Source of the DNA: Mesorhizobium qingshengii
Lineage (GTDB): Bacteria; Pseudomonadota; Alphaproteobacteria; Rhizobiales; Rhizobiaceae
DNA: 64,000 bases
Reading direction: 5' to 3'
Assembly (NCBI RefSeq): GCF_027563465.1
Contig: NZ_JAPFQA010000006.1
Span: 124,001 to 188,000, forward strand
Positions 8,505 through 17,320 of the stretch are shown here, one piece after another. Position numbers and translations under genes: made by a program. The notes beneath the pieces were generated by a model. That model had not been told where the DNA came from. It searched no databases and was given only the letters and a program-made list of their open reading frames with translations. How positions within the stretch are numbered: position 1 is the first letter of the stretch; the number at the start of each line of letters is the position of its first letter.

Positions 8505-10328
8505 ATGAGCGAAGCCGGAAATTCGGGGCCACAAAGCCTGGAGAATGGCAAGGCCGCCGCCTATCGCGTGCTGGCGCGCAAATACCGTCCTTCGAACTTC
8601 TCCGAACTGGTCGGCCAGGAGCCGATGGTGCGCACCCTTACCAACGCCTTCGCCACCGGCCGCATAGCCCAAGCGTGGATGCTGACTGGCGTGCGCGGTG
8701 TCGGCAAGACCACGACGGCGCGCATACTCGCGCGGGCCCTGAATTATAAAACCGCCGATATGGACCAGCCTTCGGTCGACCTTGCCGTGCTCGGCGAGCA
8801 TTGCCAGGCAATCATGGAAGGCCGCCATGTCGACGTCATCGAGATGGATGCCGCCTCGCACACCGGCATCGACGACATCAGGGATATCATCGAGCGCGTG
8901 CGCTACGCACCGGTCTCGGCGCGCTACAAGGTCTACATCATCGACGAAGTGCACATGCTTTCCACGCAGGCCTTCAACGGCCTGCTGAAGACGCTGGAAG
9001 AGCCGCCGCCGCACGTCAAGTTCATCTTCGCCACCACCGAGATCCGCAAGGTTCCGATCACCGTCCTGTCGCGCTGCCAGCGCTTTGACCTGAGGCGCAT
9101 CGATGCCGGTGCGCTGGTCGCCCACCTCTCCTCGATTTCGGCCAAGGAAGGCATTTCGGTCGACGACGACGCGCTGGCGATGATCGCGCGCGCGGCCGAA
9201 GGCTCGGCCCGTGATTCGCTCTCCATCCTCGACCAGGCGATCGCGCACGGCGCCGGCTCCGTCAGTGCCGATGCCGTACGGGCGATGCTGGGGCTTGCCG
9301 ATCGCGCCCGCATCGTCGACCTGTTCGAACATGTGATGAAGGGCGACGTGGCGGCGGCATTGGCCGAATTCCGCACGCAATACGACACTGGCGCCGATCC
9401 GGCCGCCGTGCTGACCGATCTCGCCGAGTTCAACCACCTCGTCACCCGGCTGCGTTTCGTGCCGACGGCAATCGAGGATGCTTCGCTGTCCGAGGGCGAG
9501 CGGCAGCGCGGCGCCGATTTCGCCAGGACGCTGTCGGTCAGGGTGTTGTCGCGGACATGGCAGATGCTGCTCAAGGGCATCCCCGAGGTGCAGTCTTCCA
9601 ACCGGCCGGTCAGTGCCGCCGAGATGGTGTTGATCCGGCTGGCGCATGCCGCCGACCTGCCGACGCTGGACGAGGCGCTGAGATCGCTTGACGGCACGGC
9701 ACCGGTTCAAAATGGCGCGACGCGGCCGAATGGAGCGCCGGCACCTTCCGGTAATGGCAATGGCGCCAGCGCCAGCGCGGTGGCGCAGACGCGCATGCCT
9801 GCCGGACCGGGCGGTGCGCAGACCATGCGGCTGGTCGAGGCCGCGCCTGCTCCCGTCGCCTTCGTCGCGCCCCCGCAACCGGTGCTGGAGACGCAGCAGG
9901 TACCGCTGAAATCGCTGGCCGACATCGTTGCCCTTGCCGATGCGCAGCGTGACATCGCCTTCAAGGTGTTGGTCAAGAGCTGCATCCGTCTCGTACGTAT
10001 CGAGCCCGGCCGTATCGATGTCGGCTTGACCAGCGACGCGCCCAAGATGCTGCTCAACGACCTGACGACAAAGTTGCGCGCCTGGACCGGGCGCAGCTGG
10101 CTGGTCTCGCTGTCGAAGGAGGAGGGCGGCCAGACCCTCGCCGAAATGGAATCGACCAAGCGCGAGAATGCCTTCCTCGATGCCAAGAGCGACCCGACCG
10201 TCGCCGCCATCCTGGCGCGCTTTCCCGGTGCGAAAGTCATCGACGTGCGCATTCCCGACGCGCCGGAAGCCGAGACGGCTGAAGCCGACGTGCCGGTCGA
10301 ACCGCCGACGGACGACGACGAGACCTGA
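8505..10328 (+). CDS. dnaX: DNA polymerase III subunit gamma/tau
   Basis: Clamp-loader ATPase of the replicative polymerase. The 607-residue protein has an AAA+ domain: Walker A GVRGVGKTT (62-70), Walker B IIDEVHML, then the sensor segment FIFATTEIRKVPITVLSRCQR. Domain III and a long Pro/Ala-rich linker follow (about residues 395-480), then a C-terminal tau-like domain. The zinc module of the E. coli protein (four Cys) is reduced to one Cys (C100). The start MSEAGNSGPQ was chosen because the frame upstream crosses the SRP RNA. ybaB follows after 30 bases, the usual dnaX-ybaB-recR grouping, here with two genes inserted before recR. Confidence 0.95.
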   Translation: MSEAGNSGPQSLENGKAAAYRVLARKYRPSNFSELVGQEPMVRTLTNAFATGRIAQAWMLTGVRGVGKTTTARILARALNYKTADMDQPSVDLAVLGEHCQAIMEGRHVDVIEMDAASHTGIDDIRDIIERVRYAPVSARYKVYIIDEVHMLSTQAFNGLLKTLEEPPPHVKFIFATTEIRKVPITVLSRCQRFDLRRIDAGALVAHLSSISAKEGISVDDDALAMIARAAEGSARDSLSILDQAIAHGAGSVSADAVRAMLGLADRARIVDLFEHVMKGDVAAALAEFRTQYDTGADPAAVLTDLAEFNHLVTRLRFVPTAIEDASLSEGERQRGADFARTLSVRVLSRTWQMLLKGIPEVQSSNRPVSAAEMVLIRLAHAADLPTLDEALRSLDGTAPVQNGATRPNGAPAPSGNGNGASASAVAQTRMPAGPGGAQTMRLVEAAPAPVAFVAPPQPVLETQQVPLKSLADIVALADAQRDIAFKVLVKSCIRLVRIEPGRIDVGLTSDAPKMLLNDLTTKLRAWTGRSWLVSLSKEEGGQTLAEMESTKRENAFLDAKSDPTVAAILARFPGAKVIDVRIPDAPEAETAEADVPVEPPTDDDET

Positions 10329-10358
10329 TCCCAGCAAGTATTCGCAAAGGACCCGACC

Positions 10359-10682
10359 ATGAAAGATCTTCTCGGCCTGATGGGCAAGGCGAAGGAAATG
10401 CAGGCCAAGTTCCAGGCCATGCAGGACGAGATCGCCACGCTGGAAGCATCCGGCCAGGCCGGCGGCGGCCTGGTTAACGTGACGCTGACCGGAAAATTCG
10501 AGTTGAAGTCGCTGAAGATCGACCCGTCCTTGTTCAAGGAGGACGACGTCGAGATCCTGGAGGACCTGATTCTTGCCGCCCACAATGACGCCAAGACCAA
10601 GGTCGAGCAGATCATGCAGGAAAAGACCAAGGCGCTGACTGCCGGGCTGCCGATCCCGCCAGGAATGAAACTGCCCTTCTAG
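10359..10682 (+). CDS. YbaB/EbfC nucleoid-associated DNA-binding protein
   Basis: A 107-residue small DNA-binding protein of the YbaB/EbfC family. It shows the N-terminal helix [21 protein letters not shown], the strand [20 protein letters not shown] and the C-terminal [12 protein letters not shown], all typical. Dimers bind DNA in tweezer fashion and affect gene expression and chromosome organisation. The dnaX-ybaB-recR neighbourhood suggests a link to replication or repair; this is a guilt-by-location argument. Confidence 0.93.
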   Translation: MKDLLGLMGKAKEMQAKFQAMQDEIATLEASGQAGGGLVNVTLTGKFELKSLKIDPSLFKEDDVEILEDLILAAHNDAKTKVEQIMQEKTKALTAGLPIPPGMKLPF

Positions 10683-10701
10683 CGTTCAGTGGCGGCACGC
10701 C

Positions 10702-11109
10702 ATGACCGAAGAGCCGTCCGAGAGACTGATCGAGCAGCGTATCCGCAACCGGATCTACGAGATTCTGGAAATCCTGGCCGATTGCGATGCGGGCGTCGAT
10801 CTCGTCGGCATCAAGGGTTATTTCGATCTGTTCGAGGATTTCGTGCATCGCCCCGCGATCGAGGCCGGCACGTCGGCGCTTTCGAGGGACGAACGCGTCA
10901 TCGTGCTGGAGATCGCTGAATTCCTCGAGGCGGCCTGCGAGACAAATGCGGACTTCACCAAGGCTGAGTTCATCGAAAGCGACTGGCCGGGAAAGATCGC
11001 CCCAACGGCCAGGAACGCGCGGGAATTGTTCCTCCACAGAGGGCTGTTTTCCGAGAAAGTCGAAGAGGTCGAGCCTGGCCAGCCGGCCGTGATGCCGGCC
11101 GCGCGATAA
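10702..11109 (+). CDS. small acidic protein of unknown function
   Basis: A 135-residue soluble, acidic, mostly helical protein beginning MTEEPSERLIEQRIRNRIYE. I do not recognise a family. There is no signal peptide or membrane segment, and only two Cys (LADCD and EAACE). It starts 20 bases after ybaB in the same direction, so it is probably part of the dnaX-ybaB transcript. Codon use resembles its neighbours, supporting a real gene. The segment AFIESDWPGKIAPTARNA is not reminiscent of any enzyme motif I know. Confidence 0.75.
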   Translation: MTEEPSERLIEQRIRNRIYEILEILADCDAGVDLVGIKGYFDLFEDFVHRPAIEAGTSALSRDERVIVLEIAEFLEAACETNADFTKAEFIESDWPGKIAPTARNARELFLHRGLFSEKVEEVEPGQPAVMPAAR

Positions 11110-11110
11110 A

Positions 11111-11235
11111 GCAATTCCGGGAAAAGTGTGAACGGTTTTCCCGGGAAAAGCGCATAGCGCTTGCCCTTGGGAATTGCGTCAAGACAAAGAGATTGAGCGG
11201 TTCAGCGGTTCCGTGAAACGCTGAACCGCTCAGCC
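11111..11235 (+). repeat. intergenic mosaic repeat with two stem-loops
   Basis: The 257-base gap between the small acidic gene and the hydrolase holds a composite palindromic sequence. First part: CCGGGAAAA ... TTTTCCCGG around 11117-11147. Then GGAATTGCGTC and ACAAAGAGATT. Last, a perfect 14-bp inverted repeat TGAGCGGTTCAGCG / CGCTGAACCGCTCA (11194-11207 and 11219-11232). The layout resembles the intergenic mosaic elements common in Rhizobiales; the family name is recalled, not searched. The rest of the gap (11236-11366) shows no clear feature. Confidence 0.6.
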
Positions 11236-11366
11236 GGGAAAAACCATGCATTTGTGCCCATTTGGCAACAGTGCCTCATTAATAACGTTTTAGCCATCAT
11301 TTTGCCTGAAAGTGTCTCATTCTTGCCGCAGCCTGGGGGCGGGCATCGAAGTGAGAGGGTTACCTG

Positions 11367-12362
11367 TTGATTGCCACGCGATGGAAGACGCCGCTGTTGC
11401 TCGGCGTCGTTACGTCTCCCCTGTTCTTGGCCGCTTGCAGTCAGACCACTTCGCACGGCATGTCCGTGGCAAGCCTGACTGACGCCATAACGCCGAGTTT
11501 CCTGAGCTCGAAGGCCTACAGCCACACGCCGAAGGACAAGGAATGCCTGGAGAGGGCGATGTTCTTCGAGTCCAACCGGTCGAGCCGCGACGGCATGATC
11601 GCGGTCGGCACGGTGGTGATGAATCGGCTGCGCTCCGGCAACCACGGCAGCACCATCTGCGAGGTGGTGGGCGAGCACGGGCAGTTCGCGCCGGGCGTCA
11701 TGACCCGGCCAATGAATTCGCGGGCGATGCCCGATGTCGAGGAAGCCGCCGACGCAGTGCTCAAGGGCGAGCGCAAGGCCAAGCTCAAGAACACGATGTA
11801 TTTCCACACCGCCGGGCTGCGGTTCCCCTACAAGAACATGCACTACACCATGGTTGCCGGCGGCAATGCCTTCTACGAGAAGCGCGGCCGCAACTGGCAG
11901 CCGCTGCCGGACGAGCCGACGGTCGCCATCGCCTCGGCCGAAACGCCAGCCCCTGTTCCGGCCGTGCTTGTCGCTTCCGCGGACCCGGCGCGTCCGGCCA
12001 AGACGTCTGTCCGTACCGCTCCGGCGCAACAGGCCTTTATGACTGCCTCGGTCGAACCGGCACATCAGCCCAAGACGGCGACCGCCCGCACCGCCCCTGC
12101 CCAGCAGGCCTATGTGACCGCATCCGCGGCGCCGACGGCAAAGTCGGCGCGCGTCTCGGCCAAGCCGATAGTGGTGGCGATGCAGGAGCCGATGGAAGAA
12201 CCGGATGCCGCCCGTTTTGGCGGAACGTTGACCAAAAGGGTCATCAGCTCGGTCCAGAACGCGCCGCAGGAGGCGTCGATGGGATTCCAGTCGACGCCGG
12301 ACGACACCGACGCCATCGGCGCGATGATCGTCAGCCAGACCCGGCCGCTCGAAGCCAACTGA
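11367..12362 (+). CDS. SleB-type cell wall hydrolase lipoprotein
   Basis: A 331-residue predicted lipoprotein: the signal ends in the lipobox LAAC (residues about 22-25). A Hydrolase_2/SleB domain follows at about residues 50-180 (ECLERAMFFESNRSSRDG, AVGTVVMNRLRSGN, TICEVVGEHGQFAPG). The early Glu of MFFES is the expected catalytic acid. Such enzymes cut peptidoglycan glycan strands, here in the periplasm or at the outer membrane. The C-terminal 140 residues are low-complexity Ala/Pro/Thr with two near-copies of TAPAQQA(F/Y)(M/V)TAS. The start is TTG; an ATG at 11382 would cut the signal. Function in Rhizobiales outside sporulation is not established. Confidence 0.85.
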   Translation: MIATRWKTPLLLGVVTSPLFLAACSQTTSHGMSVASLTDAITPSFLSSKAYSHTPKDKECLERAMFFESNRSSRDGMIAVGTVVMNRLRSGNHGSTICEVVGEHGQFAPGVMTRPMNSRAMPDVEEAADAVLKGERKAKLKNTMYFHTAGLRFPYKNMHYTMVAGGNAFYEKRGRNWQPLPDEPTVAIASAETPAPVPAVLVASADPARPAKTSVRTAPAQQAFMTASVEPAHQPKTATARTAPAQQAYVTASAAPTAKSARVSAKPIVVAMQEPMEEPDAARFGGTLTKRVISSVQNAPQEASMGFQSTPDDTDAIGAMIVSQTRPLEAN

Positions 12363-12424
12363 TCCGCACCCCAGGGTCCGCCAGGGCGATATGGCGGGTC
12401 TTGCCGACTCTGGATGTTCCAAAG

Positions 12425-12451
12425 CGCTCTGAAAAATCCTAGATCAGAGCG
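12425..12451 (+). promoter_or_regulatory. hairpin abutting the recR start codon
   Basis: CGCTCTGA (12425-12432) pairs perfectly with TCAGAGCG (12444-12451), and the recR ATG follows immediately. No AG-rich ribosome-binding site is visible outside the stem. This suggests structure-limited initiation or that the site lies in the loop region. Confidence 0.4.
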
Positions 12452-13057
12452 ATGTCCAAGCGAATCGCCGGTCCCGAGATCGAACGCCTGATCCAGCTCC
12501 TGGCCAAGGTACCGGGGTTGGGTCCCCGTTCGGCCAGGCGCGCCGCACTTCATCTGATCAAGAAGAAGGAGCAGCTCTTGTCGCCGCTCGCCGCCGCCAT
12601 GGGCGAGGCGGCCGAAAAGGTGCGCATCTGCTCCACCTGCGGCAATGTCGATACGGCGGACCCTTGCATGATCTGCACCGATCCGCGCCGTGACGCGGCT
12701 ACCATCATCGTCGTCGAGGACGTCTCCGACCTTTGGGCGCTCGAACGGGCGGCGGCGATGAATGTGCGCTACCACGTGCTCGGCGGCACGCTGTCGCCGC
12801 TCGACGGCATCGGCCCCGACCAGCTCAACATCCGTTCGCTGATCGACCGCGTCGCCGGTGGCGAGGTCAAGGAGGTCATCATCGCCGTCAACGCGACGGT
12901 GGAGGGCCAGACGACCGCGCACTACCTTACCGACCAGCTGTCCGGCTTCGACATCAAGGTCACTCGTCTCGCGCATGGCGTGCCGGTTGGTGGTGAACTC
13001 GACTATCTCGACGAGGGCACGCTGGCGGCGGCGCTGCGCTCGCGGACGGCGTTTTGA
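12452..13057 (+). CDS. recR: recombination mediator RecR
   Basis: RecR acts with RecO (and RecF) to load RecA on gapped single-stranded DNA. The 201-residue protein has the N-terminal helix-hairpin-helix ([20 protein letters not shown]), a C4 zinc finger (CSTCG...CMIC, residues about 57-72), a Toprim domain ([14 protein letters not shown], and later [16 protein letters not shown]), and the C-terminal Walker-like [15 protein letters not shown]. Length and motifs are complete. The last four bases overlap an alternative TTG start of the next gene. Confidence 0.96.
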   Translation: MSKRIAGPEIERLIQLLAKVPGLGPRSARRAALHLIKKKEQLLSPLAAAMGEAAEKVRICSTCGNVDTADPCMICTDPRRDAATIIVVEDVSDLWALERAAAMNVRYHVLGGTLSPLDGIGPDQLNIRSLIDRVAGGEVKEVIIAVNATVEGQTTAHYLTDQLSGFDIKVTRLAHGVPVGGELDYLDEGTLAAALRSRTAF

Positions 13058-13083
13058 CGCAATTGGCGGGCAGGGGGATGCAG

Positions 13084-14334
13084 ATGGTTCCTGCTTTTGT
13101 GAAATCGACCCTCGTCTTTCTCTGCCTCGCCTTCGCGCTGACGGTCTCGACCACTCCGGCGTCAGCCGCCAGGATCGACGACCAGTTCAGCGCCTGGCTG
13201 CAGAACGACCTGTGGCCGCAAGCCAAGGCGAAAGGCATTTCCAAAAAGACCTTCGATGCCGCTTTCGATGGCATCAAGCCCAATCTGAAGCTGCCCGATC
13301 TGGTGAAGCCGGGCGAGAAGGCGACGACGCCGCAGAAGCAACACCAGGCTGAGTTCGGCTCACCCGGCGCCTACTTCGCCGAAAAGACCATTGGCGCCGT
13401 CACCGCGGGCGGCCGCGCGCGCGAAGCCACCAATGCCAGGACACTTGCCGCCATCGAAAAGCGCTATGGCGTGCCGGGCGAGGTGTTGCTGGCGATATGG
13501 GGCCGCGAGACCGGCTTCGGCGCGGCAAAGATGCCCTACGACGCCTTCGAGGTGCTGGGCACCAAGGCGTTCATGTCGACCAAGAAGGATTTCTTTCGCA
13601 CCGAGCTTCTGGCCGCGCTGGAAATCGTCGAACGCGGGCTGGCTCCGGTCGGTGCGATGAAATCGTCCTGGGCCGGTGCGCTCGGTCAGCCGCAGTTCAT
13701 GCCGACGTCGTTCCTGAAGCATGCGGTGGATTTCGATGGCGACGGCCGAGCCGACATCTGGAACTCCACGCCGGACGTGCTGGCTTCGATCGCCAACTAC
13801 CTCGTCCACTATGGCTGGGTGAGGGGGCGCGGCTGGGGCTTCGAGGTCACGGTGCCGGAGACCGTCTCCTGTTCGCTCGAAGGTCCGGACCAGGGCAAGA
13901 AGATTTCGCAGTGGGCGGCGATGGGCATCAAGCGCGTCGGCGGAAAAGCGTTTCCGGCGGGCGAACTGAAGGCCGAGGGTTTTCTGCTGATGCCGGCCGG
14001 GCGCAGCGGGCCGGCCTTTATCGCGACGCCCAATTTCTACGTGCTGAAGGAATACAACACCAGCGACCTCTACGCGCTGTTCATCGGCCATGGCGCCGAT
14101 CGCATCGCCCATGGCGACAGCAATTTTGCCGGCAGCTGGGGCGCGGTCGGCGGGCTTTACCGGTCGGACATCGCAGCCCTGCAGCGGGCGCTGGAAGCCA
14201 AGGGCTACGATGTCGGCAGCGCCGACGGCCTGCCCGGCTTCAAGACCCGCCGGTCGATCGGCGAATGGCAGGCAAAGAATGGTCAGGCCGCCACCTGCTT
14301 CCCGGACGCAAGCCTGGTCGCGGTGCTGAAATAG
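13084..14334 (+). CDS. lytic murein transglycosylase (MltB-like) with peptidoglycan-binding domain
   Basis: Cleaves peptidoglycan non-hydrolytically, giving 1,6-anhydro ends. The protein is about 416 residues. The signal peptide is VKSTLVFLCLAFALTVSTTPASA. An SLT_2 domain (about 25-330) has the catalytic Glu in WGRETGFGAAKM and the MltB-type ALGQPQFMPTSFL and DGDGRADIW. A C-terminal PG_binding_1 domain includes DIAALQRALEAKGYD. Start choice: a frame opens at a TTG (13054) overlapping recR, but GGCAGGGGG sits six bases before ATG 13084, the better site. Overlap or close packing suggests co-transcription with recR. Confidence 0.9.
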   Translation: MVPAFVKSTLVFLCLAFALTVSTTPASAARIDDQFSAWLQNDLWPQAKAKGISKKTFDAAFDGIKPNLKLPDLVKPGEKATTPQKQHQAEFGSPGAYFAEKTIGAVTAGGRAREATNARTLAAIEKRYGVPGEVLLAIWGRETGFGAAKMPYDAFEVLGTKAFMSTKKDFFRTELLAALEIVERGLAPVGAMKSSWAGALGQPQFMPTSFLKHAVDFDGDGRADIWNSTPDVLASIANYLVHYGWVRGRGWGFEVTVPETVSCSLEGPDQGKKISQWAAMGIKRVGGKAFPAGELKAEGFLLMPAGRSGPAFIATPNFYVLKEYNTSDLYALFIGHGADRIAHGDSNFAGSWGAVGGLYRSDIAALQRALEAKGYDVGSADGLPGFKTRRSIGEWQAKNGQAATCFPDASLVAVLK

Positions 14335-14470
14335 CTCCGAAATTAGCAGATTTTTCCCGATCGGCGGCCGCAATTGGCTGGCGCGTGCATCGACACGCCA
14401 TGGCCCATTCTGGTCCAATGCACTGTCCCGCGAATGCCCGTTGCCGGCTGGCAGGCCGCCGGATAGGGTG

Positions 14471-14486
14471 TTGACCAATTGGACAA
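14471..14486 (+). promoter_or_regulatory. operator-like palindrome upstream of the peptide ABC operon
   Basis: TTGACCAATTGGACAA is a near-perfect palindrome (centre CCAATTGG, outer TTG/CAA, one mismatched pair). A second half-site, TGGTCCAA, lies about 60 bases upstream near 14413. Two related sites in a 262-base intergenic region before a transporter operon suggest a repressor or activator site, possibly GntR-like. The regulator is not identifiable here. Confidence 0.4.
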
Positions 14487-14596
14487 AAACCACGACGGTA
14501 AGGGGCTGGAGGGCCATCGTCTGGCTCCGACAAGAATTCTACAACCCTGAGCCGGGAACTCAGGTCAACAAACCAACAAAACAGGGAACGATCACC

Positions 14597-16240
14597 ATGA
14601 TGATGGAAAAGTTTGCTCTTCGCTCGCGCACCTTGCTTGCGGGTGCGGCGATGTCGGCGCTGCTCATTGGCGCGGCACCTGCCTTCGCTGTCACGCCCGC
14701 CGACACGCTGGTCGAGGGCTTCGCCATCGACGACATCATCTCCATGGATCCGGGCGAAGCGTTCGAACTGTCGACCGCAGAGGTCACCGGCAACACCTAC
14801 GATCTGCTTGTCCGACTCGACCTCACCGACACCTCCAAGGTCAAGGGCGATCTCGCCGATAGCTGGAGCGTCTCCGACGACGGCCTGACCTACACGTTCA
14901 AGCTCAAGCCCGGCCTGAAATTCGCTTCGGGCAATCCGATCACGGCGGCCGACGTCGCCTATTCGTTCGAGCGCGCCGTCAAGCTGGACAAGAGCCCGGC
15001 CTTCATCATCGACCAGTTCGGCATCAGCGGCGACAACGTCACCGAAAAAGCCAAGGCCGTCGACGACACCACCTTCCAGTTCGTCGTCGACAAGGCCTAT
15101 GCGCCGAGCTTCGTGCTGAATTGCCTCTCGGCAACCGTTGCTTCGGTGGTCGATGCCAAGCTGGTCAAGGAACATGTCGCGGCAGTCACGCCGAGCGCCG
15201 ACTACAAATGGGACAATGATTTCGGCAATGCCTGGCTGAAGACCGGCTATGCCGGCTCCGGCGTCTTCAAGCTGCGCGAATGGCGTGCCAATGAAGCCGT
15301 CGTCATGGAGCGCAACGACAATTACCATGGCGAGAAGGCCAAGCTTGCCCGCGTCATCTATCGCAACATGAAGGAAAGCTCGGCCCAGCGCCTGGCGCTT
15401 GAAGCCGGCGACATCGACGTTGCCCGCAACCTCGAGCCGAACGACCTCGATGCCATCGCCAAGAAGGCCGATCTCACCACCACCAGCGCGCCGAAGGGCA
15501 CGGTCTACTACATCAGCCTCAACCAGAAGAACCCGAACCTGGCCAAGCCCGAGGTTCGCCAGGCGTTCAAGTATCTGGTCGACTATGATGCGTTGAGCTC
15601 GACCATCCTCAAGGGCATCGGCGAGATCCACCAGACCTTCCTGCCCAAGGGCGTTCTGGGTGAACTGGACGAGAATCCGTTCAAGCTCGATGTCGCCAAA
15701 GCCAAGGAATTGCTGGCCAAGGCCGGTCTCGCTGACGGCTTCAGCGTAACCATGGACGTACGCACCGGCCAGCCGACGACCGGCATGGCGGAATCGATCC
15801 AGCAGACACTGGGACAGGCCGGCATCAAGCTGGAGATCATCCCCGGCGACGGCAAGCAGACGCTGACCAAATACCGCGCCCGCAACCACGACATCTATAT
15901 CGGCCAGTGGGGCCAGGATTATTTCGATCCGAACTCCAACGCCCAGACCTTTGCCTCGAACCCGGACAATTCGGATGAAGGCAAGACCAAGACGCTCGCC
16001 TGGCGCAATGCATGGGACATTCCGGACCTGACCAAGGAGACGGAAGCGGCTCTGCTCGAGAAGGATTCGGCCAAGCGCGCTGCGACGTACCAGGACCTCG
16101 AGAAGAAGATCCTCGACACCAGTCCCTTCGTCGTTATCCATCAGCAGCTGGAAGTTGCCGGGCTGCGCAAGAACCTCAAGGGCTTTGCGCTCGGCCCGAG
16201 CTTCGACAGCAACTTCGTCGGGCCGGTCTCGAAAGAGTAA
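14597..16240 (+). CDS. dipeptide/oligopeptide ABC transporter substrate-binding protein (DppA-like)
   Basis: Periplasmic binding protein of family SBP_bac_5, 547 residues. The signal peptide is RSRTLLAGAAMSALLIGAAPAFA (residues about 9-31). The domain begins DTLVEGFAIDDIISMDPGEA and contains the family signature segment YTFKLKPGLKFASGNPITAA, DVAYSFERAV and IYIGQWGQDYFDP. The frame opens 52 codons earlier, but the ATG at 14597 has GGGAACG nearby and gives a proper signal. First gene of five (binding protein, two permeases, two ATPases), all on the plus strand. The substrate class is peptide-like by homology; the exact ligand cannot be read. Confidence 0.92.
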   Translation: MMMEKFALRSRTLLAGAAMSALLIGAAPAFAVTPADTLVEGFAIDDIISMDPGEAFELSTAEVTGNTYDLLVRLDLTDTSKVKGDLADSWSVSDDGLTYTFKLKPGLKFASGNPITAADVAYSFERAVKLDKSPAFIIDQFGISGDNVTEKAKAVDDTTFQFVVDKAYAPSFVLNCLSATVASVVDAKLVKEHVAAVTPSADYKWDNDFGNAWLKTGYAGSGVFKLREWRANEAVVMERNDNYHGEKAKLARVIYRNMKESSAQRLALEAGDIDVARNLEPNDLDAIAKKADLTTTSAPKGTVYYISLNQKNPNLAKPEVRQAFKYLVDYDALSSTILKGIGEIHQTFLPKGVLGELDENPFKLDVAKAKELLAKAGLADGFSVTMDVRTGQPTTGMAESIQQTLGQAGIKLEIIPGDGKQTLTKYRARNHDIYIGQWGQDYFDPNSNAQTFASNPDNSDEGKTKTLAWRNAWDIPDLTKETEAALLEKDSAKRAATYQDLEKKILDTSPFVVIHQQLEVAGLRKNLKGFALGPSFDSNFVGPVSKE

Positions 16241-16258
16241 CGCCCGCGGACGCGCCGC

Positions 16259-17320
16259 ATGAGTGCGGTTGAAAACGAGGGCGGGCGCGGCAGCGCCCGC
16301 GCCGTCGCCCTTGCATCCTTCATCGGCCGTTTCCTGGTCATCGCGATCACGACCTATCTTGGTCTTCTCGCGGTCACCTTCTTCATCGGCCGGGTCATCC
16401 CGATCGATCCGGTGCTGGCGGTGCTCGGCGACCGGGCGCCAGCCAATGTCGTCGAGCGCACGCGTCGCGAAATGGGTCTGGACCTGCCGCTGGTCGAGCA
16501 GTTCTACATCTATGTGAAAAGTGCGCTGAGCGGTGATTTCGGCACATCGGTGCTGACCACCAATCCGGTCATGACCGACATTCGCCGTGCCCTTCCGGCA
16601 ACGACGGAACTGGCGACGCTGGGGACATTGATCGGTGCGCTGTTCGGCGTGCCGCTTGGCGTACTGGCTGCGGTCAAACGCGGCAGCCTCATCGACCAGA
16701 TCGTGCGCATCATTGGCCTGATCGGTTATTCCGTGCCGATCTTCTGGCTCGGGCTGCTGGCGCTGGTGCTGTTCTACGCCAAGCTGCAATGGGTCGCCTT
16801 CCCGGCGCGGCTCGACGTCGTCTACGAATACACCTTCACGCCGATCACCGGCTTCTATCTGCTCGACTCTGCGATGCAGGGACAGTGGGACGTCTTTTAC
16901 GATGCCTTCCGCCACATCATCCTGCCGGCCTCGCTGCTCGGCTATTTCTCGCTCGCCTACATCAGCCGCATGACGCGCTCGTTCATGCTCAACGAACTCA
17001 CCCAGGAGTACATCGTCGCGGCGCGCGCCAAGGGCCTGTCGGAAACCCGCATCATCTGGGGCCACGCGCTGCGCAACGCCGCCGTGCCGATGGTGACGGT
17101 GATCGCGCTGTCCTATGCCGGGCTGCTCGAGGGCTCGGTGCTGACCGAGACCGTCTTCTCGTGGCCGGGCATCGGCCTCTACATCACCAATTCGCTGCAG
17201 AACGCCGACATGAATGCCGTGCTCGGCGGCACCATCGTCATTGGTTCGGTTTTCATCGGCATCAATCTCTTGTCCGACCTGCTTTACCGCGTGCTCGATC
17301 CGAGGACCAAGACAGGATGA
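16259..17320 (+). CDS. peptide ABC transporter permease (DppB-like)
   Basis: A 353-residue inner-membrane permease with six predicted helices. The first starts near residue 24 (FIGRFLVIAITTYLGLLAV). The DppB-type loop IPIDPVLAVLGD and REMGLDLPLVEQF follow. The EAA coupling loop reads EYIVAARAKGLSETRIIWGHALRN, with the invariant Gly. The C-terminus is ESVLTETVFSWPGIG-like (GSVLTETVFSWPGIG). It begins 18 bases after the binding protein and overlaps the next permease by ATGA, so the operon is tightly coupled. Confidence 0.93.
   Translation: MSAVENEGGRGSARAVALASFIGRFLVIAITTYLGLLAVTFFIGRVIPIDPVLAVLGDRAPANVVERTRREMGLDLPLVEQFYIYVKSALSGDFGTSVLTTNPVMTDIRRALPATTELATLGTLIGALFGVPLGVLAAVKRGSLIDQIVRIIGLIGYSVPIFWLGLLALVLFYAKLQWVAFPARLDVVYEYTFTPITGFYLLDSAMQGQWDVFYDAFRHIILPASLLGYFSLAYISRMTRSFMLNELTQEYIVAARAKGLSETRIIWGHALRNAAVPMVTVIALSYAGLLEGSVLTETVFSWPGIGLYITNSLQNADMNAVLGGTIVIGSVFIGINLLSDLLYRVLDPRTKTG

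Noticed and set aside
8361..10583. Minus-strand open frame of 740 codons over dnaX and ybaB
   Set aside because: Antisense shadow of dnaX. The product is His/Arg/Gln-rich low-complexity without motifs.
14240..17065. Minus-strand open frame of 941 codons over the peptide transporter genes
   Set aside because: Antisense to genes with strong family signatures; no ribosome-binding site or domain.
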